Shown here: in pieces, positions 1 to 8,709 of the stretch
How the letters are laid out: every line of letters begins with the position of its first letter
Position numbering within the stretch: position 1 is the stretch's first letter
DNA from: Candidatus Symbiothrix sp.
GTDB taxonomy: Bacteria; Bacteroidota; Bacteroidia; Bacteroidales; Azobacteroidaceae
Assembly (NCBI GenBank): GCA_031270525.1
Contig: JAISXN010000053.1
Span: 1-16,016, forward strand
Direction: 5' to 3'
Length of the DNA stretch: 16,016 nt
Notes under the pieces: model-generated
What the model saw: the letters and a program-made list of their open reading frames with translations, nothing else
Told to the model about the DNA's origin: nothing
Databases searched by the model: none
Program-made: the position numbers and the translations under genes

Positions 1-149
1 AAAATTGTAATGCGTTAATAATAAGCATGTTATCATTTATTGGCTTTTTAAAAACTGCTTTTTAATTAATTATAATTTGCTGTCAATAAATAAATTAGCA
101 TAGCTGAATAGTTACAAAATCTTTTGTAGAAAATTCGGATAATTCTGAC

Positions 150-1136
150 TTGTCGGATTTATTTGAAGAAGATTATCTGTTACCATTGAAATCTCTGATG
201 ACAATGATGCCTTTCAATCTAAGGGATTTGATGCCTGTTTCTTTACCGGATAATTATCCCAAAGAATTGAATAGTTTGTTCCAAAATTCAACAAATCTAT
301 ATGACTTTATGGTAAATATGATGAATTTCTCTGAATCTCTATCCGAGGAACAAAAGGAATTTAAAGAAATGCTATCATATCTTCATCAAAGTATATTTGC
401 TCCCATATATAAAGCTATGGAAATCACCGGATATGGCGTTGAAGGCATTACAGACAAAGAATCTTTTCGGGAATCTTTTATCAACTATCATAAAAAGACA
501 TATCCCCATAGAAATTTCCATGAACAATTTACAGATATGTATTGTGCTTTAGAACTTTATGGATTTGTTAAAGGCAAACCAAGAAAACAAAAAATGATGA
601 ATTTGATTAATGATGCGAAACATGCTTTCTTTGGCGCTTATTGTGATATTGTGGTATCAAAAGATGCTGATTTTTTGGAGAAAACCAAGTTTATTTACGA
701 TTTATTTGAGATTCAGGTTGCTGTATTGGATATGAATCAATATAGAGATTACCTCGAAAATTCAAATTACCATAGTAATCTGTTTAATTTTTACAATGAA
801 CTCGAAGGGAATTTTATCGAATCAAAAATCATCCAACAGCAATACAATGAAGAAGAAAATTGCACCTTAATTCGCTTAAAAAATGTCTATCTTTCTTATT
901 TTAACTCACTTGTTTTTGTTTCTAATGCAAATGGTAAATACTATTATCTGACAAAAGAAAGTAACAATTACAGTAGTGGAACACTAATCAAAGAAATCAA
1001 ATATGTTACAAATTCTTTGAGTGAGTTATTGGGAGTAGATTGTAATGAAAAAAGTCTTTTTGATGTTTCCGAAATTGATAATGAGGGAAAATGGGTGGCA
1101 GAGTTTGGTATAATGAAACGATGGTTATTGCTTTGA
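150..1136 (+). CDS. Uncharacterised protein with possible PIN-like nuclease segment
   Basis: I do not recognise this 328-residue protein as a named family. The frame opens after a stop at 105-107, and the first usable start is TTG at 150. An ATG at 198 (residue 17) is an equally plausible start, and no clear ribosome binding site decides between them. There is no signal peptide or membrane segment, so it is probably cytoplasmic. Residues about 150-202 carry a pattern I associate with PIN-like toxins and nucleases: an acidic-His pair (D155, H158), a hydrophobic strand with D166, then S-K-D (170-172), a K-rich helix, and a closing strand before the tail of the domain. That assignment rests on pattern memory only. 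The N-terminal 140 residues look helical, and the C-terminal third has no match I know. The gene sits alone at the left edge, convergent with the tRNA. Low GC and a non-ATG start fit an accessory gene. Confidence 0.6.
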   Translation: MSDLFEEDYLLPLKSLMTMMPFNLRDLMPVSLPDNYPKELNSLFQNSTNLYDFMVNMMNFSESLSEEQKEFKEMLSYLHQSIFAPIYKAMEITGYGVEGITDKESFRESFINYHKKTYPHRNFHEQFTDMYCALELYGFVKGKPRKQKMMNLINDAKHAFFGAYCDIVVSKDADFLEKTKFIYDLFEIQVAVLDMNQYRDYLENSNYHSNLFNFYNELEGNFIESKIIQQQYNEEENCTLIRLKNVYLSYFNSLVFVSNANGKYYYLTKESNNYSSGTLIKEIKYVTNSLSELLGVDCNEKSLFDVSEIDNEGKWVAEFGIMKRWLLL

Positions 1137-1249
1137 ATTATCAAGACAAATTGCAATTGACATTTTACCCGACAGCGTATATAGATAACAGCTAAAAATC
1201 AAGTTGTACTAATTTTTTTTCGTTGACCTGAGTTGTGTGCAAACCCTAA

Positions 1250-1282
1250 TAAAAAAGCATCTACAAAACCTTCTGTAAATGC
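1250..1282 (-). terminator. Rho-independent terminator of tRNA-Arg
   Basis: Read on the minus strand, GCATTTAC (1282-1275) pairs with GTAGATGC (1264-1257) over eight pairs including one G-U. The run TTTTTT (1256-1251) follows immediately. It lies 16 bases after the tRNA 3' end, which makes it the natural terminator for the tRNA transcript. Confidence 0.8.
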
Positions 1283-1297
1283 CTGATTTTCAATCTG

Positions 1298-1371
1298 TGA
1301 CTCCGGAGGGATTCAAACCCCCAACCTTCTGATCCGTAGTCAGATGCTCTATTCAGTTGAGCTACGGAGCC
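1298..1371 (-). tRNA. tRNA-Arg(ACG)
   Basis: A full cloverleaf of 74 bases can be drawn. The acceptor arm GGCTCCG pairs with CGGAGTC (one G-U), the D stem is GCTC/GAGC, and the anticodon stem TCTGA/TCAGA holds the loop CTACGGA. The T stem is GGGGG/CCCTC, and the discriminator base is A. The anticodon ACG lies at 1337-1335 and would read CGU/CGC/CGA once A34 is deaminated to inosine. CCA is not encoded. Two normally invariant bases are changed together: D-loop G19 is A (1353) and T-loop C56 is U (1315), which turns the usual G19-C56 tertiary pair into A19-U56. Stems are otherwise intact, and the gene has its own promoter and terminator, so I take it as functional. Confidence 0.95.
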
Positions 1372-1390
1372 ATTCCTATTTTTGCGAGTG

Positions 1391-1422
1391 CAAATGTAGC
1401 GTATTTTTTCGAATCAGCCAAA
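1391..1422 (-). promoter_or_regulatory. Promoter of tRNA-Arg
   Basis: On the minus strand, TTTG (1422-1419), exactly 20 bases, then TACATTTG (1398-1391) match the Bacteroidetes primary-sigma consensus at -33 and -7. The expected start near 1384 would leave a short 5' leader before the tRNA at 1371. It lies in the 64-base gap after the patatin gene, so the tRNA need not depend on read-through from that gene. Confidence 0.8.
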
Positions 1423-1435
1423 TATTTTACAGGTT

Positions 1436-3721
1436 TTATGGAATAAATTTGGAATTAAAAATCAAGTACCCGATATTCAATCCGATATTCCAGTTATTTC
1501 GCGGAAAACTGTAACGATTCGCGAATACACTAATCGACATAAACGGTAGTTGAGCCACCAGGCTTACTTCGCCCAAATACGCCGGACGAGTGAATAACCG
1601 GCCGTAATAAGCTTTTTTATCGGTAGCTTTTAATAAAGGATAAATGGGTAAAAATCCATGAAAATCGCCTCGTGCATGGAAAGTGGAATTTATTTTCCAA
1701 ATCGGAATAATCCCGCCGGCAATGAACTGATTGGCTCTAAATGCTTCGTTAAAAACGATTTTGCTGTGTAGGGTAGGGGTGTAGGCCGGCGCCTGGAGTA
1801 CCGACGCCGTATAGTTATTCAGGAAATTCTTACTCGACACAAGGCCTTGAAACCGGTATCCCCAATTGAACCTGGAATTTATCTCATGTAGATTGTATAA
1901 CATTGCATCTAACTGAATCCATGGTTGCTTTACCGCTGGAAGTGGTCGGCTCTTTGCGTGTGTGTAATGCTCGCTTCCGGATATATACTGGGCATAAATA
2001 TGATGATCATGTCCGTGAATAGGGTATTGTTTGGCGTCCTGCGTATTTTTCCTGTAAAAAATACCGAAATTAAATAACTTGTAAACGCTTTTGTCAAAAT
2101 CGTTTTCAGTGGAAATCTTATCTTGATAGTATTTATCTTCCAGTATTCCGTAGCCTGCGACAAAATCCATTCTCGCTTTATTGGAAAAAGGAAGTCCCAA
2201 ACCTAATTTCCCATACGTTTCGCGTTGATAAATAAACATGGATACCTCTGTATTCATGAAAAGTTTTTCACTTTCATAATAATTTCTGTAATTATAGACA
2301 ATTTGTCCGGTTATATCAAGCGGAATGGTAGCCGGTAATTCGATTTTTCCGGTCAAAGCCACTCCATTGTATGTATTTCCCACTTGCATATCAAGATTAA
2401 GACCGGCGGAGAAACTCGTCAGACTTTGGTATCCCAATCCCAGATACAACTGATTGGCGCTCATCGAAGAAATATTTCCACCGAAAGCAATCATAATTTC
2501 ATTTTTGATTTGTATATCCAGGTATAAATCAAAAGTCTTTGTTTTCGAATCCCAAACAGTATGTGGTATGATTTCCTTTATTTTCGGATTGGATAGCAAA
2601 CGGAAATAGGATTTTTTAAAATCTTCCATCGTAAAATTATCATCATCATCCCGGCTGATTTGACTTTCGATATATGTTTGTTGCTCTTCATTCACTCCCG
2701 AAATATATATCTTATTGAAAACCAAAGGAGGAAGTTTGGCTTTATATTCTTTTCTTTTCTGTTCAAGCTCTTTCAACGGCATCCTGTGATTGATTTTCAT
2801 TTTAATTGAATCCGCCATTTTTGAAGCAGCTTCGTAACCAATGTCAAAAAGCGTTTTGGATTTGTAAAAATCCAGTAAATTAGTGTCCTCCAAGGTGAAA
2901 CTCATGATTACTCCTTCATCGGAACTGACGCTGTAATAAGGTTTTTGCATAATCATATTTTCCAATAAGTCATACAAATTCATATTATCTGTTTGTTTGG
3001 GTTTCTTTCCCGTAACGATTGATCCGATAATAAAATCCGGGTGAAATGTATGTTTCATCGGATTCACCGGAAAATTATCGTAAATGCCTCCGTCAAAAAG
3101 CGGTATACTATCCATATAGATCGGCTTGAATACCAATGGGAAAGTCATGGAAGCCCTTACGGCGTCGCCCAAATCGCCGTTTCTGAAAAAAATAGGTTCT
3201 TTATTAAAAACATCGGAAGCTACGCACAAAAAAGGTACGAAAAGATTGTTAAAATCACCGCCACATTGGGCGTTTGCCTGCGCATACAATTGCATAAACG
3301 CTTGATTCATCTGAATCGGATTAATCAAATTATTAGGAATAATGGATTGGTTAATTTTAAGAGAATCCAACGGAACCATAAATTTTATAAAATCCGGCTG
3401 ATTGGGACTTTTCCTGAAATAATACTGATATTCTTCTTCAACTTTACTGGTTTGCCAGTAATAAAAATCATCCGACAAAAACAAATCAAGTATTTCATCC
3501 GGAGAATTACCCGATGCATACAAACTTCCCACAATAGCGCCGATGGAGGTTCCGGTTATATAATCAACAGGAATATCATTGTCTTCCAGTGCTTTAATAA
3601 TTCCAATGTGCACAGCGCCTTTAGCGCCGCCGCCGCTCAGTACCAAACCGACTTTTTGAGAATATGCCGAGCTAAGGGACATAATTAAGAGCAAAAAAAT
3701 AAAAAAACGTACCTTGTACAT
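1436..3721 (-). CDS. Patatin-like phospholipase with C-terminal outer-membrane barrel
   Basis: A 761-residue secreted patatin-family lipid acyl hydrolase whose C-terminus looks like an Omp85/BamA-type barrel (type Vd-like layout). A signal peptide covers about residues 1-21 (hydrophobic core, then SAYSQ). The patatin domain follows directly: oxyanion-hole glycines G-G-G-A-K-G at 30-35, nucleophile elbow G-T-S-I-G with Ser59, and the catalytic aspartate in D-G-G at 210-212. Both halves of the Ser-Asp dyad are therefore present. Residues about 334-400 resemble a POTRA-like linker, and about 405-761 is rich in alternating beta strands and aromatic residues, as expected for a barrel. The likely site of action is the outer membrane, with the hydrolase in the periplasm or at the surface. 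The physiological substrate cannot be inferred. Transcribed divergently from radA. Confidence 0.9.
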   Translation of the reverse strand: MYKVRFFIFLLLIMSLSSAYSQKVGLVLSGGGAKGAVHIGIIKALEDNDIPVDYITGTSIGAIVGSLYASGNSPDEILDLFLSDDFYYWQTSKVEEEYQYYFRKSPNQPDFIKFMVPLDSLKINQSIIPNNLINPIQMNQAFMQLYAQANAQCGGDFNNLFVPFLCVASDVFNKEPIFFRNGDLGDAVRASMTFPLVFKPIYMDSIPLFDGGIYDNFPVNPMKHTFHPDFIIGSIVTGKKPKQTDNMNLYDLLENMIMQKPYYSVSSDEGVIMSFTLEDTNLLDFYKSKTLFDIGYEAASKMADSIKMKINHRMPLKELEQKRKEYKAKLPPLVFNKIYISGVNEEQQTYIESQISRDDDDNFTMEDFKKSYFRLLSNPKIKEIIPHTVWDSKTKTFDLYLDIQIKNEIMIAFGGNISSMSANQLYLGLGYQSLTSFSAGLNLDMQVGNTYNGVALTGKIELPATIPLDITGQIVYNYRNYYESEKLFMNTEVSMFIYQRETYGKLGLGLPFSNKARMDFVAGYGILEDKYYQDKISTENDFDKSVYKLFNFGIFYRKNTQDAKQYPIHGHDHHIYAQYISGSEHYTHAKSRPLPAVKQPWIQLDAMLYNLHEINSRFNWGYRFQGLVSSKNFLNNYTASVLQAPAYTPTLHSKIVFNEAFRANQFIAGGIIPIWKINSTFHARGDFHGFLPIYPLLKATDKKAYYGRLFTRPAYLGEVSLVAQLPFMSISVFANRYSFPRNNWNIGLNIGYLIFNSKFIP

Positions 3722-3740
3722 ATATTTTTCAAATTTGCAA

Positions 3741-3748
3741 CAAAAGTA
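3741..3748 (-). promoter_or_regulatory. -7 element, patatin gene
   Basis: TACTTTTG on the minus strand is an exact TAnnTTTG, about 20 bases upstream of the patatin start codon. I see no TTTG at the -33 spacing, so only half of the promoter is supported. Confidence 0.4.
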
Positions 3749-3762
3749 AGAATTTTTATTTA

Positions 3763-3770
3763 TATTTTTG
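3763..3770 (+). promoter_or_regulatory. -7 element, radA
   Basis: TATTTTTG on the plus strand is an exact TAnnTTTG within the patatin-radA divergent gap. It would give a 5' leader of about 65 bases for radA. The -33 position does not match TTTG, and the region is AT-rich, so chance is possible. Confidence 0.35.
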
Positions 3771-3842
3771 TGGAAATTTCAATCAGAATTGAAATGTATT
3801 TATCGAATATAATTATCATTATGTTAAATAGAATATTCCGAT

Positions 3843-5207
3843 ATGGCAAAGAAGACAGTTTTCGTATGTTCACAATGTGGTAACGACTCCCCTAAATGGC
3901 TTGGCAAATGTCCAGTCTGCGGAGAATGGAATACTTATGTCGAAGAAGTAATTTCTACCAAAAATTCCGATCACCGGATTTCAGGATTAAATAACTATGA
4001 AACCCAAAAAACAAAACCTGTTTTGCTTCGGCAAATTGATATCGGCGAAGAAATTCGTATGGATTTGAACGACGGCGAACTAAACCGTGTGTTGGGCGGC
4101 GGACTTGTTCCCGGTTCGATGGTTTTGATTGGCGGAGAACCGGGCATCGGAAAATCAACTTTGGTACTGCAAACCGCCTTAAAATTAAAAAGTTACAAAA
4201 CACTTTATATTTCAGGCGAAGAAAGCGCACGACAATTGAAGCTTCGTGCGGAACGACTTGGAACAGAGCACGAAAATCTATATATCCTCTGTGAAACCAA
4301 TCTTGAACAAATTTTTACACACATCAATAACTTAAAGCCTGATTTATTGATTGTTGATTCCATACAAACAGTTTATACAGAACGAGTTGAATCAAGTCCC
4401 GGAAGTGTTTCCCAAGTTCGGGAATCGGCGGCTTCTCTATTGAAATTCGCCAAAGAAACCGGTACTCCTATCCTACTCATCGGCCATATTAATAAGGAAG
4501 GCAGCATTGCGGGACCAAAAGTCTTGGAACACATCGTAGATACGGTTTTACAATTTGAGGGCGATCAACATTACATGTATCGTGTTTTGCGAAATATCAA
4601 AAACCGGTTTGGTTCTACCTCTGAATTAGGTATTTACGAAATGCGGCAAAACGGTTTACGAGAAGTTAGCAATCCGTCCGAATTACTATTAACCCAGAAT
4701 CATGAAGGTTTGAGCGGCGTAGCGATTGCGGCTGCCATAGAAGGAGTTCGTCCATTTTTAATTGAAACACAGTCGCTTGTCAGTACGGCTGCCTACGGAA
4801 CACCCCAACGTTCGGCAACCAGCTTCGATATTCGCCGGATGAATATGCTGTTGGCTGTTTTGGAAAAAAGAGCAGGATTTAAGCTGATACAGAAAGACGT
4901 TTTCCTCAATATTGCAGGAGGATTGCGGGTGAATGATCCGGCGATGGATTTGTCGGTGATTTCGGCCATTCTATCGTCCAGCCTTGATATTGCCATTGAG
5001 CGGGAAATTTGCATGTCGGGCGAAGTAGGTCTTTCGGGCGAAATCCGTCCGGTAAACCGTATTGAACAGCGGATTTTGGAAGCTGAAAAATTAGGATTCA
5101 AAAAAATTCTTATTCCTCAGAATAATCTGAAAAATAAAAGTAACTCCGAGGTCGAAATAGTGCAAGTTAGGAAAGTGGAAGAAGCTTTCAGGGAATTATT
5201 CGGTTGA
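3843..5207 (+). CDS. radA: DNA repair protein RadA
   Basis: RadA (Sms) is a DnaB-like, RecA-related ATPase that drives branch migration of recombination intermediates. All family landmarks are present in its 454 residues, the usual length. The N-terminal zinc finger has C9, C12, C23 and C26. Walker A (G-E-P-G-I-G-K-S-T) is at about 98-106, and a Walker B-like L-L-I-V-D-S strand is near 168-173. The RadA signature K-N-R-F-G is at 253-257. The C-terminal Lon-protease-like domain contains G-E-V-G-L-S-G-E-I-R, a hallmark of RadA. The ATG at 3843 directly precedes the conserved M-A-K-K-T-V-F-V-C start. The 3' end overlaps the convergent gene at 5196-6122 by 12 bases, leaving no room for a terminator between them. 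Confidence 0.98.
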   Translation: MAKKTVFVCSQCGNDSPKWLGKCPVCGEWNTYVEEVISTKNSDHRISGLNNYETQKTKPVLLRQIDIGEEIRMDLNDGELNRVLGGGLVPGSMVLIGGEPGIGKSTLVLQTALKLKSYKTLYISGEESARQLKLRAERLGTEHENLYILCETNLEQIFTHINNLKPDLLIVDSIQTVYTERVESSPGSVSQVRESAASLLKFAKETGTPILLIGHINKEGSIAGPKVLEHIVDTVLQFEGDQHYMYRVLRNIKNRFGSTSELGIYEMRQNGLREVSNPSELLLTQNHEGLSGVAIAAAIEGVRPFLIETQSLVSTAAYGTPQRSATSFDIRRMNMLLAVLEKRAGFKLIQKDVFLNIAGGLRVNDPAMDLSVISAILSSSLDIAIEREICMSGEVGLSGEIRPVNRIEQRILEAEKLGFKKILIPQNNLKNKSNSEVEIVQVRKVEEAFRELFG

Positions 5208-6122
5208 ATCGGTATAATGCTTGTGCGGTATCAAAAATTTATGTTTTAAAGTCTTGTATCCAAAGTGATAGGAGATTTCTATAAAGTTTTCCATATCAAG
5301 ATAGCATCCGTCGAAAAAATAGTCTACGCTGCAAACATCTCCCACTTTTATTTTTGTAATGGAGGCACACTCTGATTTCACTTTCGGAGTTTGTGTGCAG
5401 AGGATTAATTTATCGCCAATGGAAAGTTGATATTCAATATGCCCCCGTTCATTGTTTATTTGCGTAATGTAAATAAGTGCAACCAATTCACGGCAACGTG
5501 AATATAATAACATTGCACGGTCTTTACGTGGGTCATCCAACGTTTTGAAAAGTTTATCTAACTCTGCTGCCGCCATGCAGATTTGTTCTACCGATTCTAT
5601 CTGCGACAGACCATTTTCAAGCTCTTCAAGGCGTTGGGTAATTTTAAAATCTTCTTTTTTAAACTCCGCCGTCAAGTTATTCATTTGTGCTTTGCTGAAC
5701 GGATATTTCACGTAATAGCGATAAAACTCCATCTGTTTATCCCGTCGAATCTTTTCCCAATAAACAGCTTCCATTTGATTGGCAGAAATACCCTGTACAA
5801 AGGGAACTTTGACAGCTTTGGCAATAATGTTTTGAGTGTATGATTCGGTAGTCTCAACATCCATTTCCTGCCTGGAAAGAATAGAGCTGCTCATCACCTG
5901 TTCGGCAATGCCGCGCACAATTTCCTGCTTCACGAGTAACAGCGCTTTTTGTTGCGCTTCACCTATAGTGGCAGCATCGGCAACAGAGATAATATAATCC
6001 GGAGTCATCATCGTATTTACCCATGCGGGCTGCTTGCCACTACGTTCAATCACTTTGTCTTTTGCAAAAACCGCTTCGCCCGTTAAGAGCAGAGCGGTCA
6101 GAAATAAGAATGGGATTTTCAT
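5196..6122 (-). CDS. Exported LPP20-like protein
   Basis: A 308-residue exported protein and the last gene of the six-gene envelope cluster. The signal peptide is clear (residues 1-20, ending A-V-F-A before K-D-K). Residues about 29-75 (P-A-W-V-N, then Y-I-I-S-V-A-D-A, then an A-rich helix with Q-Q-K-A-L) follow the layout of LPP20-like domains, in which a W-V near the start leads to a G/V-x-A strand and a helix that handles many small residues. The middle (about 150-200) is helical and charged, possibly coiled coil. The C-terminal 100 residues look beta-rich and are unfamiliar. It lies 3 bases downstream of the LPP20-like lipoprotein gene, so the two are almost certainly co-transcribed and may interact. 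No catalytic motif is visible. It overlaps the end of radA tail to tail. Confidence 0.7.
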   Translation of the reverse strand: MKIPFLFLTALLLTGEAVFAKDKVIERSGKQPAWVNTMMTPDYIISVADAATIGEAQQKALLLVKQEIVRGIAEQVMSSSILSRQEMDVETTESYTQNIIAKAVKVPFVQGISANQMEAVYWEKIRRDKQMEFYRYYVKYPFSKAQMNNLTAEFKKEDFKITQRLEELENGLSQIESVEQICMAAAELDKLFKTLDDPRKDRAMLLYSRCRELVALIYITQINNERGHIEYQLSIGDKLILCTQTPKVKSECASITKIKVGDVCSVDYFFDGCYLDMENFIEISYHFGYKTLKHKFLIPHKHYTDSTE

Positions 6123-6125
6123 TAT

Positions 6126-6692
6126 TTAAATACCCCGTTGTTTGGCAAAATCTTCCATTTCCTTGTCAAATTGTTCACGAAACTTCTCACGGTCATACAA
6201 AGTTTTTATTTTTTCGTTGACGGCAGCTTGTTTATCCAAAGCGTCAAATACTTCTTTCTTCCCAGCTTCAACTGCCATATACACCTTATACATACCATCC
6301 TTTGTGAATGTTTTGTTGCACGATACCGCCACGTTACTTATCTGCTGATTGATAACCTGTTTGGTAAGAGATTCAAACACGTTGCTATAATCGTCGGGGG
6401 ATTGTCCCGCATCGTTCACATACTTTTCGCTGACTTGTTTGATCAAAGTAGAAATGCTTCCTGCCAATTCCGCATTGGCAGCCATACGTGCTTTTTCGCG
6501 GGCAGTATTCAGATCTTTGCTTTGTCCGATACCTTGTCCTCTGAAAAAGTCTTTATCGCTAAACTGTTCCGAACAGGGAACGTTCACTTCCTCCTCACCG
6601 ACTACTTTTGTTATCGATTTCGGACCTCCGCAAGCCATAATCATTATGCTTGCTGCTACCATAACTACAATTCGAAAATACATTGCTTTCAT
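6126..6692 (-). CDS. LPP20-like lipoprotein
   Basis: A predicted lipoprotein of 188 residues. I chose the ATG at 6692 because it places a classic lipoprotein signal (M-K-A-M-Y-F start, hydrophobic core, lipobox M-I-M-A-C) at the N-terminus; a start at 6731 would add 13 poorly fitting residues and overlap the upstream gene. The mature part matches the LPP20 layout: F-F-R-G-Q-G-I-G, then a helix with A-R-E-K-A-R-M-A-A-N-A-E-L, a middle segment, and a strand ending Y-K-V-Y-M-A-V-E. The family is named after a Helicobacter pylori lipoprotein and is related to FlgP-type proteins that scaffold envelope structures. No flagellar genes are present, so a structural envelope role here is inference. The C-terminal 40 residues are charged and helical. 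Confidence 0.75.
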   Translation of the reverse strand: MKAMYFRIVVMVAASIMIMACGGPKSITKVVGEEEVNVPCSEQFSDKDFFRGQGIGQSKDLNTAREKARMAANAELAGSISTLIKQVSEKYVNDAGQSPDDYSNVFESLTKQVINQQISNVAVSCNKTFTKDGMYKVYMAVEAGKKEVFDALDKQAAVNEKIKTLYDREKFREQFDKEMEDFAKQRGI

Positions 6693-6724
6693 ATCAAATA
6701 AAATACATTTAAAATAATCTACAA

Positions 6725-7735
6725 TTACCACAAAGATACATATTGCACTGCCGGTTGATTTTCGGCATACGTTTTCTGTACATCACGATACGCTTTTATG
6801 CGTTCCCGTTCCAGTTCGTCTTCTCGTTCACTGCTGTTTACTCTAAAATCGAACTCTTTTTGTGTCATTTCCCGCTGAAATGCCAATTTTTCCTGCTGAA
6901 CATTCCATGCACGCTCGTCTAATTGTTTTATGCGTTCCGATATCTTTTTGGAAAGTGCAAGGGCTTCATTAAAGCAATTAGCGTTGGGGTCAATACGTAC
7001 AAGTGTCTGACCGGCTTTTTGAGCGCCTTCTACATTTTGTTCGGCATTCCATAAAGCGTTTGCTTCGGCAAGAATCGTTTTACATTCACGGTCTATTTTC
7101 TGTTGATAAACGGCGTCTGCCGCATCCATCACTTTCATACGACACTCCTTGCACTCTTCCGGCACGGACATCAGTTTGTAAATGGCTTCGTCGTATTGCT
7201 GCGCCGCCGACAATGTTTGCGATTCGCGAATAATGGCGTCGCATTTTTCATTGTAATACGCGATGATCTTTGCTTTGCCCAGTTCAATAAACTTTTTGTA
7301 ATCAGGATTCAAAACCCTGATGTTTTTCAAAGCATCCATGAACGCTTTGGTTTCATTGTCGCCGATTCCCGTTATGGCAGTATTACAACTGGAAAATGCT
7401 TTACCTTCAATGCCGTCGCCAATGTAAAAAGTAACATCTATTTTGTATGCCTGCTTGGGTGGCGCAGTTGGAGTAATGTATTTTTCAACAATTACCACAT
7501 TTGCCGTAAAAACAAAACGCGAATATCCGGGATCGGCGGCAATTCCCTGTTTGGATGCGATTTGCGACACCTTGTTTTGCAACATTCTTTGCGCATCCGC
7601 CGTAAGCCCCGTATTATCCGGTATCCATATCGAAAGGGCTATTTGTTCGGAACCGTTTTGAGGAGACTGTTGAGCAAATGCATTGTATGTACCTGACAGC
7701 AAAACAACACATAGCCAAATTTTAATCTGTTTCAT
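6725..7735 (-). CDS. Exported protein with helical repeats and coiled-coil tail
   Basis: A 336-residue exported protein. The signal peptide ends A-F-A before Q-Q-S (residues 1-22). The N-terminal 120 residues look like a TolB-N/CsgG-like alpha-beta domain: a strand with I-P-D-N-T-G-L, an ordered helix, and the strand R-F-V-F-T-A-N-V-V-I. Residues about 165-270 have a helical, TPR-like character with recurring cysteines (C-K-E-C near 194-197, then one Cys per helix), suggesting disulfides in the periplasm. The last 70 residues are a highly charged coiled coil rich in E, R, Q and K. I know similar proteins across Bacteroidetes, but no function has been assigned to my knowledge. It lies between the DUF6175-like gene (17 bases upstream) and the LPP20-like lipoprotein gene (32 bases downstream). 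Confidence 0.7.
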   Translation of the reverse strand: MKQIKIWLCVVLLSGTYNAFAQQSPQNGSEQIALSIWIPDNTGLTADAQRMLQNKVSQIASKQGIAADPGYSRFVFTANVVIVEKYITPTAPPKQAYKIDVTFYIGDGIEGKAFSSCNTAITGIGDNETKAFMDALKNIRVLNPDYKKFIELGKAKIIAYYNEKCDAIIRESQTLSAAQQYDEAIYKLMSVPEECKECRMKVMDAADAVYQQKIDRECKTILAEANALWNAEQNVEGAQKAGQTLVRIDPNANCFNEALALSKKISERIKQLDERAWNVQQEKLAFQREMTQKEFDFRVNSSEREDELERERIKAYRDVQKTYAENQPAVQYVSLW

Positions 7736-7752
7736 CGCTTTATTATTTAAAG

Positions 7753-8706
7753 TTATTTCTCTCCGAGAACCAATTGAGCTTGTCCCAAACCTTTCATCAT
7801 CAGTTTGGATTCGATTTGATAATCGCTTTTCAGCATTTTACGCAGACCGTCCGCCCAATTCCGGGTATCCAATGCCCTGCCTTTATCGTTGTACAAAGGG
7901 ATTCGTACCTGTTCAAACACCATCATTCGCTCTGTGGCATCGGCTGTGGAAAACCTTCCTTGAACGGTATTATCCGCTACCCAATTTTCTATGATAGTAC
8001 GTAATTCTTCGTCCTCATATTCTGACTCCAAATCTCCATCGAAAGAATCCCAAACGCGAATTCGCAAGGCTACTTCTCTGCCGTTTTCCATCATATCGTC
8101 GAAATGGGATTGCAGTTGACCGTTAAAGTTATCCAGATGATTAAGCACTGCTTCTTCCAACAACACAGGTGTTTCTGCCGAAAACGATGGTTGTCCCGTT
8201 CCTGAGGCGCCTGCGATTTGCTTGTCGGTATAAGCGTCTAAACCCTGCAAATTAAAGGTGATGGAGGTTTTCGGACCCGTTTTGTTCAATGTCCAAGTTA
8301 CCTGCATCCAAATGTCGGCTTTAGCCACTTTTTTCAGTTTGTCAACCGGACTTTCCGACAACGAAGCGCCGCTGCTGCTACTTGTCAACAAAGCGTCTTC
8401 GGCATCCTGATTCGCTAATGATTTTAGCGACGATTCCAGATTTTTCAACGGAAAGCCACGCTCGCTCATCAATTCATTGATTTTACTGATGACCAATAGT
8501 AATTCCGAGCTATTTTGCAACGCTTCTTTATAGTCCGGTACTTTTGTCTTACTTCCCTGATTGTCATATTCCAGCATAAAGTCGTTTTTGTTGCACCACA
8601 GATCACTCGGCACTATCATAATAGTAGGCTTCTTTGCTTGAGAAAATGCCGTCATGCCGGATACCAACATCAACAGCCATACAAAAACTATGATTGTCGT
8701 CTTCAT
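7753..8706 (-). CDS. DUF6175-like exported protein
   Basis: A 317-residue exported protein that I assign to the DUF6175 family from its mature N-terminus (K-K-P-T-I-M-I-V-P-S-D, then W-C-N and Y-D-N). The signal peptide ends A-F-S before Q-A (residues 1-23). The first half follows an alternating strand-helix plan resembling TolB/PelC-type periplasmic domains, with a Ser-rich stretch near 110-120. Residues about 130-165 look like a beta strand set (I-W-M-Q-V-T-W-T-L, then T-S-I-T-F-N-L-Q-G-L-D). The second half contains acidic runs and a possible second small domain. DUF6175 has no described biochemical role that I know. Its place between the small lipoprotein gene (3 bases upstream) and the coiled-coil gene suggests a subunit of the same envelope assembly. 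Confidence 0.7.
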   Translation of the reverse strand: MKTTIIVFVWLLMLVSGMTAFSQAKKPTIMIVPSDLWCNKNDFMLEYDNQGSKTKVPDYKEALQNSSELLLVISKINELMSERGFPLKNLESSLKSLANQDAEDALLTSSSSGASLSESPVDKLKKVAKADIWMQVTWTLNKTGPKTSITFNLQGLDAYTDKQIAGASGTGQPSFSAETPVLLEEAVLNHLDNFNGQLQSHFDDMMENGREVALRIRVWDSFDGDLESEYEDEELRTIIENWVADNTVQGRFSTADATERMMVFEQVRIPLYNDKGRALDTRNWADGLRKMLKSDYQIESKLMMKGLGQAQLVLGEK

Positions 8707-8709
8707 AAT

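Noticed and set aside
1298..1371. tRNA as an attachment site for an integrated element
   Set aside because: I found no second copy of the tRNA 3' end in the window and no integrase gene beside it.
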